NCBI GenBank assembly: GCA_018658605.1
Contig: JABHUV010000222.1
Coordinates: 1-30,966 of the forward strand
DNA length: 30,966 bases
DNA from: Planctomycetaceae bacterium
GTDB lineage: Bacteria; Planctomycetota; Planctomycetia; Pirellulales; Pirellulaceae
Direction of reading: 5' to 3'
In this document: positions 8,469 through 16,673 of the stretch, piece by piece
How positions within the stretch are numbered: position 1 is the first letter of the stretch
Layout: every line of letters begins with the position of its first letter
Notes under the pieces: generated by a model
What the model was told of the DNA's origin: nothing
Seen by the model: the letters and a program-made list of their open reading frames with translations, nothing else
Database searches by the model: none
Made by a program: the position numbers and the translations under genes

Positions 8469-9415
8469 TAACTGGCAGCCTGCAGTTTTCCGGCGGGAGT
8501 TTCCGCAGCGAGACCGGCGATCATGTCAAGCGTGGCAGCTTCTACTGCGCGTTGCCAATTCAGTGGTGAGAACGTGTCACGGAATTCGTCGCGGTCGTGG
8601 GCAAAGATGATTCCGCGCGAGCTATTGATAATTGCGCCAAGTCCCTGTTCGTCAAATCCGCCGGCGACATCACTAGCGCCTCCGCCTTGGGCCCCATAGC
8701 CCGGCACTAGCAGCCAAGTGTTGGGCATGGATTGTCTCAGTGCGACGAGTTGCTCAGGATAGGTCGCACCGACAACAGCGCCGACGCAACCGTACGAGTG
8801 GCTGGAGTCCTGCCCCGGAGTGTTAAGTGCGAGTTGATTGACGAGTTGGGCGACATGTTGATAGACGGGTTGGCCGTCCGCGACAAGATCCTGAAATCGA
8901 CCGCCGCCGGGGTTTGAGGTTTTGACGAGAACAAAGATTCCGTTACCATTTTGTTGGGCAACTTCGACGAACGGTTCAAGGCTATCTTCGCCGAGGTAGG
9001 GACTAACAGTCAGGCAGTCGGATGAGAATGGAGTCGAGGCCATGGGCCCAAGGTAAGCCTGAGCGTAGGCCGCGGCTGTACTGCCGATATCATTGCGTTT
9101 GGCGTCGGTAATCACGACGAGCCCTTTACTTCGAGCGTATTGAATGACTTCGCCGAGGGCAGCTGTACCGGCGGGACCAATTTGCTCGAAGAAGGCGGAC
9201 TGTGGTTTGACGGCCGGAACAAGTGGTGCGACTACATCGATAATGCCATGACTAAATTCGAGGAAGGCGGTGGCGATTTGTTCAGGCGAAGGAGAGTCGT
9301 CGTTGGGCTGCAGTGGTGCAGGTAGGTTGGCTAGGCGCGGGTCGATGCCTACGAGTGCGGGGGTTTTTGTGCGGCGGACGGCGGCGGTAAGGCGATCAGC
9401 AAAATGGTGCACCAT
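8468..9415 (-). CDS. pyrF: Orotidine 5'-phosphate decarboxylase, subfamily 2
   Basis: A 315-residue cytoplasmic TIM-barrel enzyme that decarboxylates OMP to UMP, the last step of de novo pyrimidine synthesis. The active-site signature DAKRNDIGST is at residues 104-113 (Asp104, Lys106 and Asp109 as the Asp-Lys-Asp array). The N-terminal strand LVGIDPRL (21-28) supplies the ribose-binding Asp, and a PGYGAQGGG phosphate loop lies near residue 230. The length and motif spacing fit the longer mycobacterial/myxococcal-type subfamily 2 rather than the roughly 240-residue E. coli type. ATG 9415 is the natural start. It is transcribed away from the tRNA gene and is followed by the TVP38-family gene with a one-base overlap. 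Confidence 0.96.
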   Translation of the reverse strand: MVHHFADRLTAAVRRTKTPALVGIDPRLANLPAPLQPNDDSPSPEQIATAFLEFSHGIIDVVAPLVPAVKPQSAFFEQIGPAGTAALGEVIQYARSKGLVVITDAKRNDIGSTAAAYAQAYLGPMASTPFSSDCLTVSPYLGEDSLEPFVEVAQQNGNGIFVLVKTSNPGGGRFQDLVADGQPVYQHVAQLVNQLALNTPGQDSSHSYGCVGAVVGATYPEQLVALRQSMPNTWLLVPGYGAQGGGASDVAGGFDEQGLGAIINSSRGIIFAHDRDEFRDTFSPLNWQRAVEAATLDMIAGLAAETPAGKLQAAS

Positions 9416-9529
9416 AGCATCTCCAAACGTTTGGTTTTATATTTATCTAAGATAATACCGTCTAGGAAAAATAGTTTCTAGTATGGGATACACCAACGTC
9501 GTGAACTAAATTAGAATACACCGCATCAA

Positions 9530-9604
9530 CGGGATGTAGCGCAGCCTGGTTAGCGCGTTTGACTGGGGGTCAAAAGGTCGGAGGTTCAAATCCTCTCATC
9601 CCGA
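9530..9604 (+). tRNA. tRNA-Pro (anticodon GGG)
   Basis: A complete cloverleaf. The acceptor stem pairs CGGGATG (9530-9536) with CATCCCG (9597-9603), with discriminator A at 9604. The D arm pairs GCGC with GCGC (9539-9542 with 9553-9556). The anticodon stem TTTGA/TCAAA encloses loop CTGGGGG, with anticodon GGG at 9565-9567 followed by G37, as expected for proline tRNAs. The T arm has loop TTCAAAT, with one G-T pair at the base of its stem. The 3' CCA is not encoded (CTA follows), so it must be added. A TAGAAT at 9512-9517 could be its -10 box; the -35 is weak. Confidence 0.97.
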
Positions 9605-9647
9605 CTAATAGCGTGCGTGAATGCACTGCAGGAGAAGTTGTAGTGGC

Positions 9648-9676
9648 AACGTCCGCGCCGGGGGATGGCGGACGTT
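9648..9676. other. Perfect 9-bp hairpin between tRNA-Pro and the hydrolase gene
   Basis: AACGTCCGC (9648-9656) pairs perfectly with GCGGACGTT (9668-9676) around an 11-nt G-rich loop. There is no T tract on either strand, so it is a weak terminator candidate at best, although its position between convergent transcription units (tRNA on plus, hydrolase on minus) suggests a bidirectional stop or processing signal. Confidence 0.5.
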
Positions 9677-9690
9677 GAAAATGTGGGCTC

Positions 9691-10758
9691 CTAACTCAGC
9701 ACACTTGCAAATATATCACGCGTGCGTTGCCACATCTGATCGCTGAGAACATGCCCAGTGTCCGGTTCGATATAATAGCTGAATTGCTCCGCTGCATTGC
9801 AGTTTACGTAAATGTCGGCAATCTGTTTTACACCAGTACGGACTTCTTGGATCGGCGAACCGCGATCCGTTTCGCCAAAATTTAGATGTAGTCGGCGTGG
9901 AGCGATCATCCCAGCAATCTCCGGTGTGTCGCCAAATTGTTCCCAACCAGGAACAAAGTTGGGGAAACAGTGCAACAACTTTGTGCGGTGTATCGCCGCA
10001 TAGGTTGGCAAGCAACAATTTCCTACGAGACATTTCAAACGCGGCTCCCACGGCCCCACCAACCACGTATGCGTTGAACCCATCGAATGCCCGTAACAAC
10101 CAAGTCGTTGGACATCTACCTCAGGTCGAGATACTAAATAGTCTACCGCACGCCGCATGTCCAAGATGTTCTTCCAGGCCATGCTTTTTCCAGCCACGAC
10201 ATAACGGAGGAATTCAAATCGCTCAAAGGCGCCACCCTTGAGTGTCTGTTGTGAGTCTTGACGTTCTTCAAAACAAAGTGCATCTGGGCATAAAACGACG
10301 TAGCCCAGTTTCACGAGAGCTACTCCAGTGTGATGCATCGCGTTGCCGGCAAGCCCTGCAGGTTCGCTTTTTCCAAGATGCCATTGACCATTGTGCTGAT
10401 GCCAAATAACGATTGCCGGTGCGGGGCTATTTTTCGACGCGGCGTCGGGAATCAGCGCAATGGCTGGTACTCGGTCTCCGACTTCCACGTCGTAACTCAG
10501 CCATTCCAAACGGTAGCCATCCATTTGTTGTGTCTTGGTAACCGTTGGTTTGAGCTCACAAGGCTCCGGCCAATCACCACCGAGGCATTGCAATAGGGTT
10601 TGTTTCATGTTTTGGGTCGGGTTCGCGTTTGGTTGACTAACGGTTGATGCTCTTTCAGCGGCTCCAGTAGGATTTGCAACTCCTAAACCGGTGACTCCGA
10701 GCCCTATTGTAGTGGAATTGCTAAGGAATTGACGACGGTTGCTCTTGTGTTGCACCAT
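9691..10758 (-). CDS. Tat-exported alpha/beta hydrolase (dienelactone hydrolase / acetyl-xylan-esterase-like)
   Basis: A 355-residue predicted serine hydrolase. The N-terminus has a twin-arginine signal (NRRQFLSNS at 7-15, then a Gly/Ala-rich hydrophobic stretch), so folded export is likely. The catalytic triad can be placed by pattern: Ser225 in GHSMG, Asp298 in GETDRGSP and His336 in DTGHVLS. The upstream strand PAIVIWHQHNG supplies the oxyanion region. The open frame extends to 10845, but that start would overlap the SGNH gene and lose the Tat signal; ATG 10758 is preferred. It lies 67 nt downstream of the SGNH hydrolase and behind the sulfatase, so it probably deacylates a polysaccharide or related natural ester. 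The substrate is not determinable from sequence. Confidence 0.85.
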   Translation of the reverse strand: MVQHKSNRRQFLSNSTTIGLGVTGLGVANPTGAAERASTVSQPNANPTQNMKQTLLQCLGGDWPEPCELKPTVTKTQQMDGYRLEWLSYDVEVGDRVPAIALIPDAASKNSPAPAIVIWHQHNGQWHLGKSEPAGLAGNAMHHTGVALVKLGYVVLCPDALCFEERQDSQQTLKGGAFERFEFLRYVVAGKSMAWKNILDMRRAVDYLVSRPEVDVQRLGCYGHSMGSTHTWLVGPWEPRLKCLVGNCCLPTYAAIHRTKLLHCFPNFVPGWEQFGDTPEIAGMIAPRRLHLNFGETDRGSPIQEVRTGVKQIADIYVNCNAAEQFSYYIEPDTGHVLSDQMWQRTRDIFASVLS

Positions 10759-10825
10759 GGATGTTTTTCTTGAATAAAGGTATGAGTGTAGCGGCAGTTT
10801 ACATCTGGGAATGGATGGAAATCGA

Positions 10826-11587
10826 TCATTGCAAAATATTGGCAATCTCTATTGCTAATAGCTTAGAAATTATTTGGTGCCCCCGGTCATTGGGATGCAT
10901 CCCGTCAAGTAACAATGTATCGATAGATTGGTTGGGTTGCTTATTATAATCCTGAAATACTTGGTAGATGTCGATCAACGGTACATTGTATTCGTTTGCT
11001 AGCTTACGAACCGACGCTGCGTAGTTGACCAGTAGTTTGTTGAAACCATCTGGTTCACCCGCTGCATAAGGGGCCTTTCCATAGAGTGTTTTTAACTTGG
11101 CCGTCCAACGCATCGGATTGGGTGTCATGAGGATAACTTGCGCACCTTGAGATTGAGATGCTGTAATAAAATGCTTTAGGTTTATCTCGAATTCCTTCAA
11201 GCTGATTCTAGGTAGAGTCGCCGGAGGTGTTCGCCACACGTCGACGGCTGCGTCGTTAATTCCGAATTGGATGACGACGAGGTCAGCGTGGTGCCTAAGA
11301 ACGTCGCGATTGAATCGCTTGCTTGCTAAGCTAGTATTGTTCCCGCCAACACCGGCGTTGATTATTTTGAGGTCAAATGGTTTTAGTAGTGGCGCTGCTG
11401 CTAATCGCTTAGCGTAAATATTGAGTTGCCCCCGAGTTGCTGTCGTGGAGTCTCCGAATGCGACAATAATCGTTTCTGCTACAATTTGTCGTGGCGTAAA
11501 TCCAACGAGCATGATGCAAGCAAGGCATCCCATAAAATCCCGGATACACGCTTTTGAGTAGATTACTGACCGGAATGTTCTGTTCAT
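10826..11587 (-). CDS. SGNH/GDSL-family hydrolase (esterase)
   Basis: A 253-residue predicted periplasmic or lipid-anchored esterase. All four SGNH blocks are present: block I FGDSTTA with nucleophile Ser47, block II Gly in GVGGNNTS (about 79-86), block III GIND with Asn111, and block V DGMHPNDRGH with Asp228 and His231. The N-terminus is hydrophobic (about 19-37) and works as a signal sequence; Met19 is an alternative start, and a cysteine-containing segment (CLAC) could be a lipobox-like site but is not canonical. It starts 11 nt after the sulfatase stop, which implies an operon. Family members remove acetyl groups from carbohydrates or act on lipids. Together with the sulfatase and the neighbouring hydrolase it fits trimming of a decorated polysaccharide. 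Confidence 0.9.
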   Translation of the reverse strand: MNRTFRSVIYSKACIRDFMGCLACIMLVGFTPRQIVAETIIVAFGDSTTATRGQLNIYAKRLAAAPLLKPFDLKIINAGVGGNNTSLASKRFNRDVLRHHADLVVIQFGINDAAVDVWRTPPATLPRISLKEFEINLKHFITASQSQGAQVILMTPNPMRWTAKLKTLYGKAPYAAGEPDGFNKLLVNYAASVRKLANEYNVPLIDIYQVFQDYNKQPNQSIDTLLLDGMHPNDRGHQIISKLLAIEIANILQ

Positions 11588-11598
11588 GGTTTGGCTCG

Positions 11599-13413
11599 TT
11601 AGTGGGCTGCGGCTGAAATTACAATAGTTTTAGCAGGGAATGATGGTGAGTGAATCTCATGGACCGTTCCATCACGACTTTCAATAACAAAGACGCCACC
11701 AATACGAGCAGCAAGTGATAGCGTCTCTTTGGGAGCGACGACGCTCCGTCGACCGCGTCTCCCTTGTGTTGAGATTGGATAGACGAAAAGGTCTGTTGAG
11801 GTGTTGTTGTTAATTGTTAAGGGGCTAGGGAGTCGTCCTGTGTTTGGATTGGAGTGGACCGCGGGAAGCAACGAAAGTTTCTTGGGTGGATGCGATTTGA
11901 GTAACGTAGTCGATAGTTTGTTGATTAATTCTGGCGCTGCTTTATCAAAAATATTTTCAGTTTCACCATCACTGGTGCGATGGTCATAAAGCTCATGCGC
12001 CGTGGTGGCGCCAGTCTCAAAATCTCGCCATTGCACATAGCGGTGTGTCGCGGTTCGCAACGCATACCCCATGTATTGTTTGACGTGCGGAGTTTGCGTT
12101 AACTGAGATTGTTGTGCATCCTCAGAGTGGTCGTGCCGTCGATAATACTGGCTATACGCGACGGATTGATAATTTCCCTTTGGGTTGTAAAGCATGTCAA
12201 CACGACTTTTTCCATCAATAAATGTGGGCCTCTCAATTTCGGTTAAGTCACACAATGTTGGAAACAGATCCAGTAACTCTACTGGGCTAGATATTCGCTG
12301 GCCCGCGGATCGTGAGTCTGGAGTAGCTATTAATAAGGGTACGCGCGTGTCAATTTCGTAATTGCTCATCTTCCCCCAGCCGTTGTGTTCACCTAACTTC
12401 CAGCCATGGTCGCTCCACAACACCACGATCGTGTTGTCTGCGTGTCCATGTTCTTCTAATGCTGCCAGAATACGTCCAATTTGTGCGTCGACGTAGCTAA
12501 CACAGGCATAGTAACCATGCATTAGATGTTGCGCGTTCTGGTTGGACAGGCGATGTGCATCTCTGGGTTTTGGGAAATTGATTTGATCGACATAGTGTGT
12601 AAGTTCATAGCTAGTGGAAATTGCGTAGGGTGGAGTGTTCGGTATAACTTGTTCGTTGATAAGAACAGGAAGTGTGGATGGGTCGTACATGTCCCAGTAC
12701 TTTTTAGGAGCAATCCAGGCAAGGTGCGGACGGATGAACCCCATCGCCAAGAAGAACGGCTGTTCAGATTCGGCGAATCTCGCTAGATCTTCAATGACTA
12801 AGTCAGTACGAGCGCCATCGACAAGTAAGTGGTCTGCAATTACCGGTGCCGCGGTGGCCGGACCACGGAGATTGTTTTTTCGCCAATCATTCGGTGGGAG
12901 GTCGGTTTGGGCTGAACTTATGACGTTTAAAACGTCGTCTGGATATCCTTGCTTAACGCCGGTAAGTTGTCTAATAGGCTCAGACCACGATTGCGGATCT
13001 GGAGTCGGATTGTGAAATATTTTACCGTGGCTGATCGCCGTATACCCATGACGGCGAAACCACTGAGGTATAGTGACTGCGTCTGGTCTGGCCTCGCGAA
13101 AGTGTATAGGGAGCGTCCAGACTCCAAGTTTGTCCGGCCTGAGTCCGGTCATTAAACTTGCACGAGAAGGATTGCATACGGCAACCTGGCAATGTGCTTG
13201 GTCAAATAATACGCTGCGTTTCGCCAGTGCATCGATGTTTGGTGAGAATGCGTGTTTGTCCCCGTAACAGCCAAGCGAAGGCCGAAGATCATCCACCGCG
13301 ATGAATAGGACATTGGGTTTGCGATCGCCCTTTAGTTCAGTGGCCGACATAGAAAAATAACACAAAGCAAGAGTCAAACCAATTAACGAATTGGCGATGC
13401 GGTAATTTTTCAT
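11599..13413 (-). CDS. Cys-type sulfatase, iduronate-2-sulfatase-like, with extra C-terminal beta domain
   Basis: A 604-residue exported sulfatase. After a signal peptide (about 1-25), the strand NVLFIAVDDLRPSLGCYGD supplies the metal-binding Asp41-Asp42. The catalytic motif CNPSR (80-84) follows the C-x-P-S-R rule, so Cys80 should be converted to formylglycine. A later SDHGWKLGEH segment carries the conserved Asp-His metal ligands. The pattern resembles iduronate-2-sulfatase-like enzymes. The core ends near residue 515; residues 530-600 add a compact beta-rich module (see findings). It is the first gene of a likely operon with the SGNH and alpha/beta hydrolases downstream, which points to catabolism of a sulfated, esterified marine glycan. 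Activity needs a formylglycine-generating enzyme, not seen in this window. Confidence 0.93.
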   Translation of the reverse strand: MKNYRIANSLIGLTLALCYFSMSATELKGDRKPNVLFIAVDDLRPSLGCYGDKHAFSPNIDALAKRSVLFDQAHCQVAVCNPSRASLMTGLRPDKLGVWTLPIHFREARPDAVTIPQWFRRHGYTAISHGKIFHNPTPDPQSWSEPIRQLTGVKQGYPDDVLNVISSAQTDLPPNDWRKNNLRGPATAAPVIADHLLVDGARTDLVIEDLARFAESEQPFFLAMGFIRPHLAWIAPKKYWDMYDPSTLPVLINEQVIPNTPPYAISTSYELTHYVDQINFPKPRDAHRLSNQNAQHLMHGYYACVSYVDAQIGRILAALEEHGHADNTIVVLWSDHGWKLGEHNGWGKMSNYEIDTRVPLLIATPDSRSAGQRISSPVELLDLFPTLCDLTEIERPTFIDGKSRVDMLYNPKGNYQSVAYSQYYRRHDHSEDAQQSQLTQTPHVKQYMGYALRTATHRYVQWRDFETGATTAHELYDHRTSDGETENIFDKAAPELINKLSTTLLKSHPPKKLSLLPAVHSNPNTGRLPSPLTINNNTSTDLFVYPISTQGRRGRRSVVAPKETLSLAARIGGVFVIESRDGTVHEIHSPSFPAKTIVISAAAH

Positions 13414-13548
13414 TCGCTATTGTCCCAGCACGGTGTGAACGGAAGGCGAAGTGGATACGAACGAACCGGTGTGAGCGGTAGGTCCTCTTTGTTTTTCGTA
13501 ATTATGGATTCCATCAAATTCGCCAAACCTATCGTAGTCGCGAATTTG

Positions 13549-14007
13549 CTACTCGTCGCCAGCTTTGAGCCACGGCGTGAGTGTAGGCTCGTATGGGCAA
13601 ATTTCAGTTGGGTCGAAATAGAGTTTCATTTCGCGATCTGCTGATTCTGGGCCGTCTGATGCGTGTACGAGATTCATTTGTCGGCTACTACTATAGTCGC
13701 CGCGAATTGTGCCAGCTGATGCGTTGAGGCCGTTGGTTGCACCAAGCATATCGCGGACAACACGGATAACGTCCAAACCTTCAATACACATCGCGACGAC
13801 TGGTGCACCGGTAATAAATTCTTCCAAGCCGGGGTAAAACGGTTTTTCAATATGCTCGGCGTAATGTTGTTTGGCCAATTCCGGAGTGACTTGTAACATT
13901 TTCATCGCAATGACGTTGAAGCCCTTGGTTTCAAAGCGGGAAATGATCTCGCCCATTAATCGTCGTTGTACGCAGTCAGGTTTGAGTAATACTAAAGTAC
14001 GATCCAT
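13549..14007 (-). CDS. ndk: Nucleoside diphosphate kinase
   Basis: A 152-residue cytoplasmic enzyme that transfers the gamma-phosphate of NTPs to NDPs through a phosphohistidine. The N-terminal strand TLVLLKPD is typical, with Lys9 at the nucleotide-binding position. The active-site block NLVHASDGPESADREMKLYF places the phosphorylated His at residue 115 and the conserved S-D and E after it. The chain has the normal family length plus a short C-terminal tail ending WLKAGDE. It lies 69 nt downstream of the M16 peptidase pair and 135 nt upstream of the sulfatase; that spacer shows nothing recognisable. Confidence 0.97.
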   Translation of the reverse strand: MDRTLVLLKPDCVQRRLMGEIISRFETKGFNVIAMKMLQVTPELAKQHYAEHIEKPFYPGLEEFITGAPVVAMCIEGLDVIRVVRDMLGATNGLNASAGTIRGDYSSSRQMNLVHASDGPESADREMKLYFDPTEICPYEPTLTPWLKAGDE

Positions 14008-14076
14008 TTTTAAATCTCTCGGCTTTTATTTCGGTTGACAAATATAGAAGTGTAATTATTGGCGATGCCGTATAGA

Positions 14077-15354
14077 TTAATGTTGGGCTGTTTTAGGTCC
14101 AGTGGCAACCGTGGTTGCGGGAGAAAGCGGATATTTATCTAGTACTTTTTGAATGTCATGTCGCGTCACTTCTTCAATTCGCTCGATGGCTTCGCGAGTC
14201 GTTTCGTAGATTCCCCGTTGAATCCAATTATTGCCAACACTGAACATGCGATTTGCTGGTCTTTCGCCTCGCAGGACAATGTGTGAACAAACTTTTGCTT
14301 GTGCTGTATCAAGTTCTTGTTGTGTGACACCGTTTTCGTGTAGATCCGCGGTAAGCTGGCAATAGCGTTGCAGTAAACCTTGTTGATTCTCCGGCGGGCA
14401 ACATAGATATCCTAAGAAAATTCCGGATCCTTGGTACTCTTGGGATTCGAGCACGGCGTATTCTGCCTTGCCCGTGTCAATCAAATCCCAAAACAGACGA
14501 CTGTTGTTATCGTCACCAAAAATCGTGGACATCAGTTGCCCCGCGGATCGGTCCGTGTCTGTGGCGGATGGTCCGTCGACAATCTGAATGATGTATTGCT
14601 GGTGGGCGCTGTCTTTTTGAATACTGGTGATATCGGCTGTGTCAGGAGTGGTTACATATCGATTGGTGTCGCGTTTAATGTCGTGATTGATCCAATCGCC
14701 GCATGTGGCTTCAAGCTGTTCAACGATCCTATCAAAATCGATATTGCCAGCCATCGTTAAAGTAAGGTTGTTGGCGCTGTATTGTCGGTGGAAATATTCG
14801 AGCATTTGTGGCTGCGTGAGTGCTGATACGGACGCGGTTGTTCCTAGGACTGAATTGCCGAGCGGGTGAGACTTGAAATGCTTGACCAACGCGGCATCGT
14901 GGCCGCCGTATGGCGGTTGGTCGTCGTACTTGGCGATTTCTTCGAGAATGACTTGTTTTTCTGTGTCGAAATCACTTTGTCGCAAAGTGGGTCGCATTAT
15001 GTCACTCAGTAGATTGAGGGCGGATATTTGGTGCTCTGGCAATACATTGCAAAAGTAGACAGTTTGCTCTTGAGAGGTGAAAGCATTGCTTTGAGAACCG
15101 ATTTCGTCGAGTTCTCGATTGACGTCCTCGGCGGATCGAGTGGGCGTACCCTTGAAGCACATATGCTCAAGGAAGTGACTGACGCCGGATAAGTCGGTGG
15201 ATTCGTCGCGAGCGCCAGTGCGAACGAAAAAAGCGAGTCCGGTGGATACGGCATCCGGATTGCATTCTGCAACAAACTCTAAGCCATTGGATAGCGTATG
15301 ATGTTTGAACTCGATTTTGGATTGGGCGGCGGATTGCTTGTTCATGGCGGTCAC
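14077..15354 (-). CDS. M16B zinc metallopeptidase, catalytic subunit
   Basis: A 425-residue predicted metallopeptidase of the pitrilysin/MPP family. The inverted zinc motif HFLEH (His60, Glu63, His64) is followed 75 residues later by Glu139 in VILEEI, the third zinc ligand. Two homologous halves are visible; in the C-terminal half the segment SRLFWDLIDTGKAEYAV occupies the position of the usual R-x3-Y substrate-binding motif but lacks the Arg. No signal peptide is apparent. The start is GTG 15354, which overlaps the TGA of the upstream partner gene (GTGA, 4 nt); ATG 15345 is the alternative. It most likely forms a heterodimer with the non-catalytic M16 protein encoded just upstream and degrades peptides. 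Confidence 0.92.
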   Translation of the reverse strand: MTAMNKQSAAQSKIEFKHHTLSNGLEFVAECNPDAVSTGLAFFVRTGARDESTDLSGVSHFLEHMCFKGTPTRSAEDVNRELDEIGSQSNAFTSQEQTVYFCNVLPEHQISALNLLSDIMRPTLRQSDFDTEKQVILEEIAKYDDQPPYGGHDAALVKHFKSHPLGNSVLGTTASVSALTQPQMLEYFHRQYSANNLTLTMAGNIDFDRIVEQLEATCGDWINHDIKRDTNRYVTTPDTADITSIQKDSAHQQYIIQIVDGPSATDTDRSAGQLMSTIFGDDNNSRLFWDLIDTGKAEYAVLESQEYQGSGIFLGYLCCPPENQQGLLQRYCQLTADLHENGVTQQELDTAQAKVCSHIVLRGERPANRMFSVGNNWIQRGIYETTREAIERIEEVTRHDIQKVLDKYPLSPATTVATGPKTAQH

Positions 15355-16631
15355 AACACCTCGCTATTTGCTGTGGTATTGTCTGGGGTTGCTGCTGCGG
15401 ATGTGTTGAGAGTATCTTGCCCTAGCGTGACGATCCGAAAGTTTGCGGGACGGTTGTCGGTCAGGTAATGATTAATTGAATCACAGGATAGGTCATCGAG
15501 TATCCGCGATAATTCGCCGGTTGTTCTGACTTTGCCCAGTAGATGCCAGTCAGCAGCAATTGAAGATGCTCGTGAGTTGCTGCTTTCCTGTTGCATGATC
15601 AAGCCACTTTTTATCTTTGCTTTGAGGCGATCTAATTCCGCCGGAAGAATGCCATCGCCGAGTCGAACGAGTTCGGCTAACAACACATCCAGTGTTTCTT
15701 GAGCGCGCTCTGTTGTGGTGCCGGCGTATGTTAGTACGCACCCTTGCTCACGGAGAGTGTGGCACATGGCGAATACGGTGTAGCAAAGTCCCCGTTTTTC
15801 ACGGACTTCGCTGAACAGTCGTGAACTCATGCCATCGCTGAGTACGCCGATTGCTCCCCGAGATTGAAAATAGTCGGGGTGCGAATAGGGAACGCTGGGA
15901 AAAACAATCCCGATCTGAGTTTGGTTGGATTCTTGTTTTATGTGATGGTGTCCATTGGGAGGAGGGGTCGTGGTGATTTGGGCTGCTTCGTCGCCGATCC
16001 ATTTTCCGAAAAGCTCGTTGACGGTTTCGAATACTTGTTTTGAGTCAACGTTGCCAGCGATACTGATAATGGTTTCGTGTGGTGTAAAATGTTGGGTATA
16101 AAATTGTTGCACATCATCAATGGAAATATCTTGCAGTGTTTCGAGAGTGCCATGAGATGAGCGACTGTAGGGGTCAGGATACTGGCGGATACGGAGCTGT
16201 TCCATCAGTTTTTGACTGAGGTCGTCTTGCATTGCTAAGAGCTCCTGAATGCATACCATGCGACCGTCATCTATTTGTGCGGCGGGCAGGAGTGGACGTT
16301 GCAGGAGACTTGCGTAGATCGTGAGTGCTGCAGAGAGATGAGTTGCGGGCATGGCCGCACTGAGTCGAGTGTGATAGTTGGTGACGGCGGTGCTGCGAGC
16401 TAGGCCCAATTGATCCATCGCTTGTTCGAGTTCGCGACTTGGTAGGTCACCGCAGCCACGTTGTAGCATTTCCGCCGTTAGTTTTGCGAGCCCCGGTTGG
16501 GCGGCTGGATCGCGTTGGCAACCGGCGGGAACGAGAAATGTGACAGCAGCGGATTCTAGCCACGGCATCTGTTCTACCAGCAGCGTCAAGCCATTGTCGA
16601 ATTGATAAGTGTCGATTGCGGATGCGGGCAC
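15351..16631 (-). CDS. M16B peptidase-like protein, non-catalytic partner
   Basis: A 426-residue M16 homologue without the zinc site: where HxxEH is expected (after the GLxxLT turn) it has K50-L-T-A53-E54, although the third ligand equivalent Glu130 is kept. The C-terminal half keeps the substrate-binding signature RLFSEVREKRGLCYTV (Arg280 and Tyr284). The start is a GTG at 16631; the frame is blocked immediately upstream. The 4-nt overlap with the catalytic gene implies translational coupling and 1:1 production. By analogy with alpha/beta mitochondrial processing peptidase and the bacterial heterodimeric M16B enzymes, it should bind substrate while the partner cuts. Confidence 0.92.
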   Translation of the reverse strand: MPASAIDTYQFDNGLTLLVEQMPWLESAAVTFLVPAGCQRDPAAQPGLAKLTAEMLQRGCGDLPSRELEQAMDQLGLARSTAVTNYHTRLSAAMPATHLSAALTIYASLLQRPLLPAAQIDDGRMVCIQELLAMQDDLSQKLMEQLRIRQYPDPYSRSSHGTLETLQDISIDDVQQFYTQHFTPHETIISIAGNVDSKQVFETVNELFGKWIGDEAAQITTTPPPNGHHHIKQESNQTQIGIVFPSVPYSHPDYFQSRGAIGVLSDGMSSRLFSEVREKRGLCYTVFAMCHTLREQGCVLTYAGTTTERAQETLDVLLAELVRLGDGILPAELDRLKAKIKSGLIMQQESSNSRASSIAADWHLLGKVRTTGELSRILDDLSCDSINHYLTDNRPANFRIVTLGQDTLNTSAAATPDNTTANSEVL

Positions 16632-16673
16632 TAGTTATGGGTACCTTGGGGTGTGGGGGGCTGACTTAAGGTT

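Noticed and set aside
9648..9676. Hairpin near the tRNA as a confirmed rho-independent terminator
   Set aside because: The stem is perfect but there is no T tract on either strand, so it is listed only as a hairpin.
10759..10845. N-terminal extension of the Tat-exported hydrolase
   Set aside because: It would overlap the SGNH gene by 20 nt and bury the twin-arginine signal; ATG 10758 is a better start.
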